Origin: Salinivibrio sp. ES.052
Lineage (GTDB): Bacteria; Pseudomonadota; Gammaproteobacteria; Enterobacterales; Vibrionaceae
Length of the DNA: 64,000 bases
Direction of reading: 5' to 3'
Assembly: GCF_900141775.1 (NCBI RefSeq)
Contig: NZ_FSRI01000001.1
Coordinates: 558,001-622,000 of the forward strand
Shown: positions 23,943 to 32,031 of the stretch, in pieces
How the letters are laid out: every line of letters begins with the position of its first letter
How positions within the stretch are numbered: the stretch's first letter is position 1
Notes under the pieces: generated by a model
Seen by the model: the letters and a program-made list of their open reading frames with translations, nothing else
Told to the model about the DNA's origin: nothing
Database searches by the model: none
Translations under genes and position numbers: made by a program

Positions 23943-25907
23943 CTACTTGTTCGATGCCCAAGGGGAACGGTATTGAATACCGAACTTGTCTAAACGCGGT
24001 AATTGCGCTTTGAGTCTGGCCAGATAATCGAGCCAGTCACGGCGCTCACTGTGGCTCCAAGCCGCTTCCGCAATGGCGGTAAGCCTTGGAAATACCATGT
24101 AATCGAGCCTGTCCTGATTGGTGATCAGTTCACTCCAGAGTGCACATTGCACGCCTAGCATATGCTCACGGGCAGGATCGTCACTGGCGAGGCTTGCCAG
24201 TGGCTCATATTGGTAGGATTTTTCTAATGGCGTGACGCCCGCCCAGTCGAGCCCAGGCTCGGTGGCAGCATAATCTTGCACCATATCGAGATAGGTCGCC
24301 TGACCGGGGGTTAAAATCACATCAAAACCATGCTTTGCACAGTGCAATGCGGCTTCTTCGCTTTGCCATGAATAGATCACGGTGTTTTTGCTGACTTTAT
24401 CGCCGTGCTGTACCTCTTCCCAGCCAACCATACGTTTGCCCAAGGCGCGAAGCTTTTGCTCAGCATAGGTCAGTATCTGTCCCTGTAGCGAAGCGGTCGT
24501 TTCTCCGTTCATGCGTCTGTCCCGATAAATTGGGCTATCCGTCCATACCCCGTCAGGGACTTCATCGGCGCCAATATGGACCCATGAGGCGGGGAAAAGC
24601 TCGGCGACTTCACTTAATACCGTATCTAAAAATCGATACGTGCCATCGAGGGCTGGCGATAATACGTTATCGGTGTAGTGTTGTACGCTACGGTAAGTTG
24701 AACGGTCGTCGGCATCGTGTAGCCAATCAGGCAGCGCTTTGATGGCTGCGCGACAGTGGCCGGGAATATCAATTTCTGGAATGACGGTAATACCACGGGC
24801 CGCGGCGTATTCAATCACGTCACGCACCTCTTCTTGGCGATAGTAGCCTTCGTGACGTTCTGCAATGTGACTGAACTGCGGAGCAAGGCGGGTATTGGGG
24901 CCGCGTTGACTCCCATAGCGCGTCAATTCAGGCAGGGCTTTAATTTCTAGTCGCCAGCCTTCATCGTCGGTTAAATGCCAGTGAAAGGTATTGAACTTAA
25001 AGTAGGCCAACTGGTTAATCAGTCGCTTTACCGTGTCCACCGAATGAAAATGGCGCGCGCAATCGAGCATCATCCCTCGGTAAGCAAAGCGTGGTGCATC
25101 GCTGATTTTGATTGCCGGTATTCGAAGCTGTGTGTCTTGCTCTTGGCAAAGCTGTAATAGCGATGCGCAGCCGTGAATAAACCCGCGCTCAGCACAGGCT
25201 TGGATGACCACGCCTTGGTCGGTGACGGTGAGCTGATAGGCCTCATCACGGTGGGCGATATCTCGAAGTGCAGAGTCGGGTAACGGTCGTAAGATAATGG
25301 CATGATCGCCAGTGACCGCATCTTGATGGCGTGGATCGAGTGCAATATCAGCTTGCGGGTATAGACGAACCCACTCGTTGCTTAGCCACTGCGCGGCGGG
25401 CAGGGCCTGTGGATCCACTGCGATTAATGGTGTTGTGGGTGAAAGCGTAAAGTACCCTGGCTGGTGGCGAACTGTTTTGGGTGCTGGAATAATGGCGTGC
25501 TCGGCGGGATGAACATCTGGAATCGATGAGCGTGTGGTGTGAGTGTGCGCCAAGTTGATGGGGGTGAGCATCACTGAGTATTGCTCGCCATTGGCATAGA
25601 GCAGCGCATCTTTAAAGCCAGCACAAAGGAACCGTAATGGCGGCGTGTGGGCATCAAACTCGATGTATAAGCTTTGATTGGCATCGAGTGTTTGATGCGC
25701 CGGTGTAATGACGCAATAACTACCGATTTGCTCAATACTGCCTTGTGACAGTGTATTGGGGTTGATGAAGCGATCAAACAATACCGCAATGGACAGCGTT
25801 TCTAACGGGCGGTCGGTGAGATTATGCAAAGTTAACCCCATTCGGCTGCGTGGCGGGGTGTCATTGGGGGACTCGTTGATCACACTAAGATCGAGGCGGT
25901 AAGTCAT
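23943..25907 (-). CDS. Beta-N-acetylhexosaminidase, GH20 (chitobiase-type)
   Basis: A 654-aa enzyme removing terminal GlcNAc from chitin oligosaccharides. The N-terminal about 210 residues form a beta-rich accessory region. The GH20 barrel starts near FAYRGMMLDCARHFHSVDTV and HWHLTDDEGWRLEIKALPEL. The catalytic Asp-Glu pair is in HIGADEVPDGVW. No signal peptide is visible, so it is likely cytoplasmic, acting on imported oligosaccharides. ATG at 25907 overlaps the GH9 stop (TGATG), with AAGGAG upstream; a longer frame to 26006 lies inside GH9 and is rejected. It matches the hexosaminidase of the V. cholerae chitin operon. Two degenerate REP-like strings (24473-24483, 24513-24523) lie within the coding region. 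Confidence 0.92.
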   Translation of the reverse strand: MTYRLDLSVINESPNDTPPRSRMGLTLHNLTDRPLETLSIAVLFDRFINPNTLSQGSIEQIGSYCVITPAHQTLDANQSLYIEFDAHTPPLRFLCAGFKDALLYANGEQYSVMLTPINLAHTHTTRSSIPDVHPAEHAIIPAPKTVRHQPGYFTLSPTTPLIAVDPQALPAAQWLSNEWVRLYPQADIALDPRHQDAVTGDHAIILRPLPDSALRDIAHRDEAYQLTVTDQGVVIQACAERGFIHGCASLLQLCQEQDTQLRIPAIKISDAPRFAYRGMMLDCARHFHSVDTVKRLINQLAYFKFNTFHWHLTDDEGWRLEIKALPELTRYGSQRGPNTRLAPQFSHIAERHEGYYRQEEVRDVIEYAAARGITVIPEIDIPGHCRAAIKALPDWLHDADDRSTYRSVQHYTDNVLSPALDGTYRFLDTVLSEVAELFPASWVHIGADEVPDGVWTDSPIYRDRRMNGETTASLQGQILTYAEQKLRALGKRMVGWEEVQHGDKVSKNTVIYSWQSEEAALHCAKHGFDVILTPGQATYLDMVQDYAATEPGLDWAGVTPLEKSYQYEPLASLASDDPAREHMLGVQCALWSELITNQDRLDYMVFPRLTAIAEAAWSHSERRDWLDYLARLKAQLPRLDKFGIQYRSPWASNK

Positions 25908-27904
25908 CACGCGTTCTCCTTGTTCGAGTGGCCGTTGCCAACCAGTGTTTGCGCACTGATGGCGAGCATAAACCAGCTTGCATGTGGTAACCACTGCTCG
26001 CCCCATCGCCAGTTTTGCGCCATATCATCGCAATATGGTGCGGGGTTGAAGGCAATCTGTGTTTCATCCTCCATCCCTGCGGTAATGCCATTGCAGATCC
26101 CCCCTTTGGCATTAAAAAATCCCAAGTGCGGTAGGTAATCTGGGTTGTTGTGACCATGTCCATCGAGCATGCAGATATCAAATGGGTTTAAACCGAGGAT
26201 CCAATTAAGCGCCCGTTGGCTAAAGGTGTGGAGGGCCGCATTTAGCGCATCGTCTTGAATATGGCGCGTGGCATGACACGCAAAGGTTGCCAGTGATACC
26301 AAGCGTGCATTCTCGCCTTGCCACCAATAGCCGGTTTCATTGTGGTGAGGAATAAAGTGACGTACCTGTTTGACGCCATCGACGGGTTTGACGTACTGAC
26401 GCGGATACGCGAATGGATTATCGGCTGTTTGTGTTAGGTTGAGCTCAAACTGGCAGGCGCGTTCCAGTGCTGTTTGCGCGATAGCTTGATGGCTGGGATC
26501 GGTTTCCACATCGAGGTAGCGAATTAATACCAAGCCGGGTAGACCGGCATCGGCGGCATGGTAAAAGGGACGGTTCCCATCAGTATTTGCTGACCAATAA
26601 TATTGGCAAGTTTCATCACTGCGTTGCCGTGCGACCAGCTTTTTCATCCAGCCTCGTGCCTCGCTCAAGAAGGGACAGTCACCGTTCGCACTAATGTGTC
26701 TGTCCCCAGAACCTAAAGGCGCCTGTCCCATTAAATAAGCGTGACTGTCCCCAGTAGATTGCTCCTCGGTAGACTGCCGAGTGGCGTGATGTAACTCACA
26801 TGCGGCGAGAAGGGCGCAGGTTTCGTCAATAATGTTGGGCTCACCGTCATCAAGGTATTGATGGTTATGTTCAACCAAATGCCAGTAGCCGCGAATAGCG
26901 GCGTCTAAATAGCGTGCTTGTTGGTCTGGATCCGCGCAAAGCGGGGATCTGTTTGCAGCGGCAAGGGCAGCAATCGCTATGCCACCACCTTGACGAAAAC
27001 CGGCCTGGTAAGCCTCACTCATTACTCCATCTTGCGTCGCGTAAGCGCAAAGGGTGCGGCGCTCCGGGTCTTTCGACCATTGATCAAACACCGTCATATA
27101 AAAAAAGCCACTGGGGTCTTGCATACGGAGAAGAAAATCAGCGCCGTGTTTCGCTTCATCGGCTAAGCGTGTTCGCATAAACGCGGGCAGCGTGTCCGAG
27201 CTAAATTGGCTGGTAAGATCGGCCAGTCCCCAAGCCAATAGCGGGATTTGTTGCGGATTAAAGTAATTGGCGTAGGAAAGGTGGCTCAGGTATTTGCTCA
27301 CATCGCCAGAGGCATCGTACCAACCACCAGAGACATCCACGCGTTCATCTGAGCCAAAAACCTTGGCGTGCTGATCTGCGTGTTCATAAATGCCGCTACA
27401 CCGCTGCGATTTAAAGTAATGGAGCAGGTCGGAAAACGTGGTGTGAAACAGACAATTATCCCTGACCTCAAACGGATGGGAATACACCGGTGTTTCTGTT
27501 AGTAATACTAGTTGATAGCGTCCGCGATGTTCAAAGGCAGAAAAATCGAGGGTATAAGCCGTGCCCATCTGCCAGTTGTTTAACTGTGTGCCTTGGTGTA
27601 ATTCAAACTGCGCCACCACGTTATCGAGTGGCGCTGTGTCTGTCCCACGAACAACAGTGTCTGTCCCGTGAGTAAGAGTGCCTGTCCCCGTAAAATTTTG
27701 CGCGCCTTCTGTGGCATCGTTAAAGTGCCTGTCCCCAGAGGAGGAGGCAGCTTTGTCCTCCGAGCTAAATGTGCCTGTCCCCTTAAGAGGAGGCAGGGAA
27801 ATCAGTGCCACGGGCGTGCCGATGAGGCGGTCGTTGTTACTGACGATCACCGCGTATTTGTCACCGTGTAACGAGTAGCCAATGTGATTGGTCAGTATTT
27901 GCAT
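25907..27904 (-). CDS. GH9 glycoside hydrolase (exo-beta-glucosaminidase type) with REP-derived inserts
   Basis: A 665-aa cytoplasmic enzyme. It has an N-terminal Ig-like domain as in CelD-type GH9, then an alpha/alpha barrel. The general-base aspartates are in SGGWYDASGDVSKYLSH (residues 192-208), and a candidate acid is the Glu in WRWGEQWLPHASW near the C-terminus. Relatives in Vibrio and Photobacterium chitin operons act as exo-beta-D-glucosaminidases on chitin-derived disaccharides; that role is inferred here. Residues about 42-92 and 382-412 are glycine- and threonine-rich segments (GTGTF, GDRHF, GTGTL, GTDTV, GDSHA, GDRHI). They are exact translations of the dispersed GGGACAGNCAC repeat in two frames. 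The reading frame stays open, so the enzyme may tolerate both linkers. Coupled to the GH20 gene. Confidence 0.85.
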   Translation of the reverse strand: MQILTNHIGYSLHGDKYAVIVSNNDRLIGTPVALISLPPLKGTGTFSSEDKAASSSGDRHFNDATEGAQNFTGTGTLTHGTDTVVRGTDTAPLDNVVAQFELHQGTQLNNWQMGTAYTLDFSAFEHRGRYQLVLLTETPVYSHPFEVRDNCLFHTTFSDLLHYFKSQRCSGIYEHADQHAKVFGSDERVDVSGGWYDASGDVSKYLSHLSYANYFNPQQIPLLAWGLADLTSQFSSDTLPAFMRTRLADEAKHGADFLLRMQDPSGFFYMTVFDQWSKDPERRTLCAYATQDGVMSEAYQAGFRQGGGIAIAALAAANRSPLCADPDQQARYLDAAIRGYWHLVEHNHQYLDDGEPNIIDETCALLAACELHHATRQSTEEQSTGDSHAYLMGQAPLGSGDRHISANGDCPFLSEARGWMKKLVARQRSDETCQYYWSANTDGNRPFYHAADAGLPGLVLIRYLDVETDPSHQAIAQTALERACQFELNLTQTADNPFAYPRQYVKPVDGVKQVRHFIPHHNETGYWWQGENARLVSLATFACHATRHIQDDALNAALHTFSQRALNWILGLNPFDICMLDGHGHNNPDYLPHLGFFNAKGGICNGITAGMEDETQIAFNPAPYCDDMAQNWRWGEQWLPHASWFMLAISAQTLVGNGHSNKENA
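26672..26752. repeat. REP block inside the GH9 gene (internal linker)
   Basis: Four cores in 81 bases: GGGACAGTCACC (26672-26683), GTGTCTGTCCCC (26696-26707), GCGCCTGTCCC (26719-26729) and GTGACTGTCCCC (26741-26752). The first is inverted relative to the others. They encode the linker GDSHAYLMGQAPL through NGDCPF. Confidence 0.85.
27636..27782 (-). repeat. REP block inside the GH9 gene (N-terminal domain)
   Basis: Five cores, all in coding-strand orientation GGGACAG[GA]CAC: 27636-27646, 27657-27667, 27678-27688, 27725-27735 and 27771-27782. Four are read as Gly-Thr-(Gly/Asp)-Thr and one as Gly-Asp-Arg-His. They make up residues about 42-92 of the enzyme. Confidence 0.88.
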
Positions 27905-27924
27905 GATGGTATCCTTATTGGTCG

Positions 27925-28920
27925 CTATTGCTCGTACAAATAGCAGCGCACATAGTGGTTGTCGGCGAGCTTGGTGACGCCGGGCAACTGCTCAGTGCAT
28001 TTGGCCGTCGCATGCGGGCAGCGGCCAGCAAAGGGGCAGCCGACAGAATCCGGTGTCCACAGGGGGATTTCTCCTTTATTGCCCTTTAGTTCCTCGTGAA
28101 TGGACTTGCTCGGGTCGGGTACGGCTGAGACCAACAGCTGGGTGTAAGGGTGCTGAGGGCGATGAATAATCTCTTCGGTGTCCCCCCATTCGACCATATG
28201 GCCGACGTACATCACTGCCAAGTCTTCGGCAATGTAACGCGCGGTGGCGATATCATGGGTGATGTAGAGCAGCGACATTTGCTTCTCCACTTTCATCTCT
28301 TCCATGAGGTTAAGCACACCGGCACGAATCGACACATCCAGCATTGAGGTTGGCTCATCGGCGAGCACCACTTCCGCGCCGACGGCGATATTACGCGCCA
28401 GGTTGATCCTTTGACGTTGGCCGCCCGACAGTTGGTGGGGGAATTTCTCTGCCGTTTCTTTGGCCGGAGTGAGGCCCACTTGCTCGAGCAGCTCGAACAC
28501 CCGCTCTTTCAATTGGGCTTTGTCGCGCTTGGCGACTTTTTTGTGGATCAATAACGGGCGCGCAATATGGTGAAACACATTATGCGTGGGGTTGAGCGAG
28601 CCAAAAGGGTCTTGCCAGACCATTTGCAGACCCTCGCGATATCGCATCAGCTCATTGCGTTTTTTAATGGTGGTGATATCGCGTCCCCGGTATTCAATGC
28701 AGCCATCGGTCGGGGCGTACATTTTGGCAATCATTTTCGCGGTGGTTGATTTACCCGAGCCTGATTCCCCCACCACAGCAAGCCCACGGCCTTTGTACAT
28801 TTTGAACGAAACATCATTAATCGCTCGCATCATGGGTTGTTTAAGGGCATGACTGTTAATGGGGAAATCTTTCACCACGTTTTTCCCTTCAACCAGCAGT
28901 TCTCCAAAACCTGTACTCAT
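27925..28920 (-). CDS. Chitin-oligosaccharide ABC transporter ATPase (DppF-like)
   Basis: A 331-aa ATPase of the oligopeptide/oligosaccharide transporter class. Walker A is VVGESGSGKSTTAKM, the signature is HQLSGGQRQRINLARNI, and Walker B is VVLADEPTSMLDVS. The C-terminal oligopeptide-type region has the cysteine cluster GCPFAGRCPHATAKC, which in relatives can hold an iron-sulphur cluster. A GTG at 28935 opens the frame, but GAGGAAGTCAGTG points to the ATG at 28920. Fifth gene of the seven-gene operon; pairs with the preceding ATPase to drive import of (GlcNAc)n. Confidence 0.9.
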   Translation of the reverse strand: MSTGFGELLVEGKNVVKDFPINSHALKQPMMRAINDVSFKMYKGRGLAVVGESGSGKSTTAKMIAKMYAPTDGCIEYRGRDITTIKKRNELMRYREGLQMVWQDPFGSLNPTHNVFHHIARPLLIHKKVAKRDKAQLKERVFELLEQVGLTPAKETAEKFPHQLSGGQRQRINLARNIAVGAEVVLADEPTSMLDVSIRAGVLNLMEEMKVEKQMSLLYITHDIATARYIAEDLAVMYVGHMVEWGDTEEIIHRPQHPYTQLLVSAVPDPSKSIHEELKGNKGEIPLWTPDSVGCPFAGRCPHATAKCTEQLPGVTKLADNHYVRCYLYEQ

Positions 28921-28947
28921 CACTGACTTCCTCACATTGGCGCGTTA

Positions 28948-29934
28948 TTAGAGTTTTTGTTGGGCGATGGGCTCGCCGTATAGATGGCAGTTGGAATACC
29001 GGCCCGCTTCGATTTGGCGCAACGTCGTTTGAGTGGTTCGACATCGCTCATGCACCTGAGCACAGCGTGCTTGAAAGCGGCAGCCGGTCGGGATTTCGAG
29101 CAAGTTGAGTGGGTTGCCTGGAATACCTACCAGTTGGCGCTTGGGCCCGGTGAGTGAGGGGAATGAGCTTCCCAGCCCTTCGGTGTAGGGGTGATAGGGG
29201 TTGTTGAGTACCTGTTTAGATGGCGCGACCTCAATCAGCTCACCGGAGTACATGATCCCAATCCGGTCGGAAAACTCGACCATGAGCGATAAGTCATGGG
29301 TGATAAACAGAATCGAAAAGCCAAACTCTTCTTTTAACGCGTAGATTTTTTGCAAGATCTCGCGTTGCACCACCACATCCAATGCCGTGGTGGGCTCATC
29401 CATGATGATCATTTTCGGATTCAAGGCCAGCGCAATGGCGATCACCAAGCGTTGACGCATCCCGCCCGAAAACTGGTGCGGATAATCGGTCAGGCGGCTA
29501 GGGTGAATATCGACAATTTCCAGCAAGCCTTGTGCCCGTTTGACCGCTTGTTTGCGGGTCAGGTTGGTGTGGCGCATCAACACATCGCAAAACTGCTCTT
29601 CGAGTGTCAGCACTGGATTGAGGGCATTCATGGCGCTTTGAAACACCATCGACATCTCTCGCCAGCGAAAATCACGCATCCGAGCATCGCTGTAATCGAG
29701 GATATTCTCGCCGTTAAACATCACTTCGCCGCCGGTAATAAATGCGGGTGGCTTGTGCAAACGCATCAGTGAAAAGGCAACGGTGGATTTACCGCACCCC
29801 GATTCGCCAGCCAGGCCAAATACTTCACCAGGGGCAATGTCAAAACTGACGTGATCGCAGGCCCGGACATCACCGGCATCGGTTATGTAGTCCACGCACA
29901 GGTCACGGATTGAGATAAGTGGGGTGCGACTCAT
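28948..29934 (-). CDS. Chitin-oligosaccharide ABC transporter ATPase (DppD-like)
   Basis: A 328-aa ATPase partner. Walker A is LAGESGCGKSTVAFSL, the signature is HQFSGGMRQRLVIAIAL, and Walker B is MIIMDEPTTALDVV. The C-terminal GCRFQARCAQVHERC motif parallels the Cys cluster of the sister subunit. Its ATG overlaps the stop of the second permease gene by four bases, and the next ATPase begins 27 bases on. Together with that subunit it energises the heteromeric channel. Confidence 0.9.
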   Translation of the reverse strand: MSRTPLISIRDLCVDYITDAGDVRACDHVSFDIAPGEVFGLAGESGCGKSTVAFSLMRLHKPPAFITGGEVMFNGENILDYSDARMRDFRWREMSMVFQSAMNALNPVLTLEEQFCDVLMRHTNLTRKQAVKRAQGLLEIVDIHPSRLTDYPHQFSGGMRQRLVIAIALALNPKMIIMDEPTTALDVVVQREILQKIYALKEEFGFSILFITHDLSLMVEFSDRIGIMYSGELIEVAPSKQVLNNPYHPYTEGLGSSFPSLTGPKRQLVGIPGNPLNLLEIPTGCRFQARCAQVHERCRTTQTTLRQIEAGRYSNCHLYGEPIAQQKL

Positions 29935-30959
29935 GATTTATCTCCACTGATCAGCATGTGTTCGGCAACGGGATTCTCGTCGCGGGCTTTCTTTTCTTGT
30001 TGGCTGAGTTTTTTCCAGCGTCTCATCCCTTTTTGTGCACGTAATTGCGGGTTGGCTATTTCATCCACGGCGAAGTTGAGCAACGCAAGCCCTGTAACCA
30101 GTAAGGTCAGTGCGATACAAGGTGCGAGCAGCTCCCACCAGGCACCGATCAGCATCGAGGATGACGTTTGCACGTTGTAGAGCATGATCCCCCAGCTGAT
30201 GGTGTTGGGATCGCCAAGCCCTAAGAAGGAAATGATGGACTCCATGGCAATGGCATACATCACCGAGCCAATAAAGCTGGCACCGACAATCGGCACCAAG
30301 TTAGGCAAAATTTCGACGAAAGTGATGCGAAAGCGCGATTCACCCAGTACTTCAGCGGCCTTAACAAACTCTTTTTCGCGAATGGCAAGGGTTTGTGAGC
30401 GAACCACCCGTGCGCCCCACGCCCAGGAGGTACAGCCAATAATAATGGCAATCGTCAGCGGCCCGGCTTCTCCGATAAACGCGGCCAGCACAAAAAGAAG
30501 CGGGTATTGTGGGATCACCAACATGATGTTCATTGCGGCGGTGAGCACATCGTCAACCCAGCCTCCCAAATAACCGGCGGTAATCCCAATTAAGGTGGCG
30601 AGCACACACACAGTGATCCCGGCCCCAAAACCGACTGCCAATGAAACGCGTGCCCCATGGAGTAACTGGGACCAGACATCGCGACCCATGCGGGTGGTGC
30701 CAAGGGCATGTTCCGCGTCTTTTGACATCAATAACGTCCGTGGGTGGTCTGCTAAGTGGGTGGCGATCCAGCCATCCGGGTTGGCTTGTGCCGCTTTAAC
30801 CACAAAGCTGGGGTATTCATGCGGATTACCCGTGCGTTTATCGGGTGCATGCTGGGTCAGTAAAGGGGCGAATATCGCCATCAAAATAAACAGGCCGACA
30901 ATGATGGAGCCTGCGCGAGCGATCTTATTGCGCACAATAAGGGTGAGGAGATCTTTCAT
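29931..30959 (-). CDS. Chitin-oligosaccharide ABC transporter permease (DppC-like)
   Basis: A 342-aa inner-membrane protein with about six helices. The first spans residues 16-32 (GSIIVGLFILMAIFAPLL). The ATPase-contact loop is EFVKAAEVLGESRFRITFVE with ILPNLVPIVGASF after it, the standard DppC EAA region. A long periplasmic or linker stretch (residues 38-90) follows the first helix. It overlaps both neighbours by four bases (ATGA at each end). It forms the heterodimeric channel with the gene upstream. Confidence 0.9.
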   Translation of the reverse strand: MKDLLTLIVRNKIARAGSIIVGLFILMAIFAPLLTQHAPDKRTGNPHEYPSFVVKAAQANPDGWIATHLADHPRTLLMSKDAEHALGTTRMGRDVWSQLLHGARVSLAVGFGAGITVCVLATLIGITAGYLGGWVDDVLTAAMNIMLVIPQYPLLFVLAAFIGEAGPLTIAIIIGCTSWAWGARVVRSQTLAIREKEFVKAAEVLGESRFRITFVEILPNLVPIVGASFIGSVMYAIAMESIISFLGLGDPNTISWGIMLYNVQTSSSMLIGAWWELLAPCIALTLLVTGLALLNFAVDEIANPQLRAQKGMRRWKKLSQQEKKARDENPVAEHMLISGDKS

Positions 30960-31948
30960 GATTCTTTGCCTCCTGTTCGCAGACGTGGGTCAAGGACCAC
31001 ATACAACATGTCGGCAATCAAATTAAACGAGAGCATAAATAAGGTCATAATTAGCAACTGGCCTTGCAGCACTTGATAGTCACGTGCGTTAATCGCATTG
31101 AGCAGTACCGAGCCAAGACCTGGATAGTTAAAAATAATTTCCACAATCAGCTGACCACCGATGGCAATACCCAGCGACATCGATAGCGCGGTGACACTGG
31201 GCAAGAGCGCGTTTCGGGCCGCGTAGTTAAATACTACGCGGTTTTCGCTTAAGCCTTTGCCGCGGGCCATGGTGATGTAGTCTTCCGCAAGCAGGTTAAT
31301 CATGTTGTTGCGCATGTTGACCAAAAAGCCGCCTACTTGAATGATGGAGGCACAAAAAAGCGGGAGTACGGCGTGATAGGCCACATCTTTAATAAAGGTC
31401 CAACTGCTCCAGTCTGGGGTCACGCCTGGTGTGTAAGCGTATCCGGTTGGAAACCATTTCAGCCCAATGGCGAAAATAAACAGCGCCAACATGGCGATGA
31501 CTACCTGTGGCACCGCTTGGATAATCAACATGCCGGGAGTGATGACGGCATCGTATTTTCCACCGCGCTTCCAAGCGGCAAAAATGCCCAAAATCGAGCC
31601 CAGCGAGAAAGACAGCAGGACCGCACTGCCGGCGAGAAACAGCGACCAGCCAAAGGCTTTGCCCAGTAGCTCGTTTACCGACAACGGATAAAATTGGATG
31701 GAGGTGCCTAAATCCCAGCTCAACACGTTTTTCATGTAGGTGAAATACTGCATATAGAGGGGTCCATCGACAAAGCCCAACAGTTGTTTCATTGCCTCAA
31801 TCCGCTCTGGAGTGACTTGCACCGAGGCATTGGCAAACATCATGGTGACAGGATCACCGGGCATGGCACGTGGAATAATAAAATTGAGAGTTGCTGCCAC
31901 TAAAAGGGCAATCATGTAAAAAGTTAACCGTCGGAAAAAATAACCCAT
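30956..31948 (-). CDS. Chitin-oligosaccharide ABC transporter permease (DppB-like)
   Basis: A 330-aa permease. The N-terminal helix YFFRRLTFYMIALLVAATLN leads into FIIPRAMPGDP, the DppB opening. The coupling loop is EDYITMARGKGLSENRVVFN, then YAARNALLPSVTALSMSL. AAGG sits eight bases before the ATG at 31948, better than the first ATG of the frame at 31957. It is the second gene of the operon, 83 bases after the binding protein, a gap with an imperfect GGAAAAGCGGGCGC / GCGCCCGATA pairing but no T-run. Confidence 0.9.
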   Translation of the reverse strand: MGYFFRRLTFYMIALLVAATLNFIIPRAMPGDPVTMMFANASVQVTPERIEAMKQLLGFVDGPLYMQYFTYMKNVLSWDLGTSIQFYPLSVNELLGKAFGWSLFLAGSAVLLSFSLGSILGIFAAWKRGGKYDAVITPGMLIIQAVPQVVIAMLALFIFAIGLKWFPTGYAYTPGVTPDWSSWTFIKDVAYHAVLPLFCASIIQVGGFLVNMRNNMINLLAEDYITMARGKGLSENRVVFNYAARNALLPSVTALSMSLGIAIGGQLIVEIIFNYPGLGSVLLNAINARDYQVLQGQLLIMTLFMLSFNLIADMLYVVLDPRLRTGGKES

Positions 31949-32031
31949 AACCCACACCTTACACAGCGAAGTGGTGATGTTCGTGGCGTGAACACCGTGG
32001 AAAAGCGGGCGCGCAAGGCGCCCGATATTGG

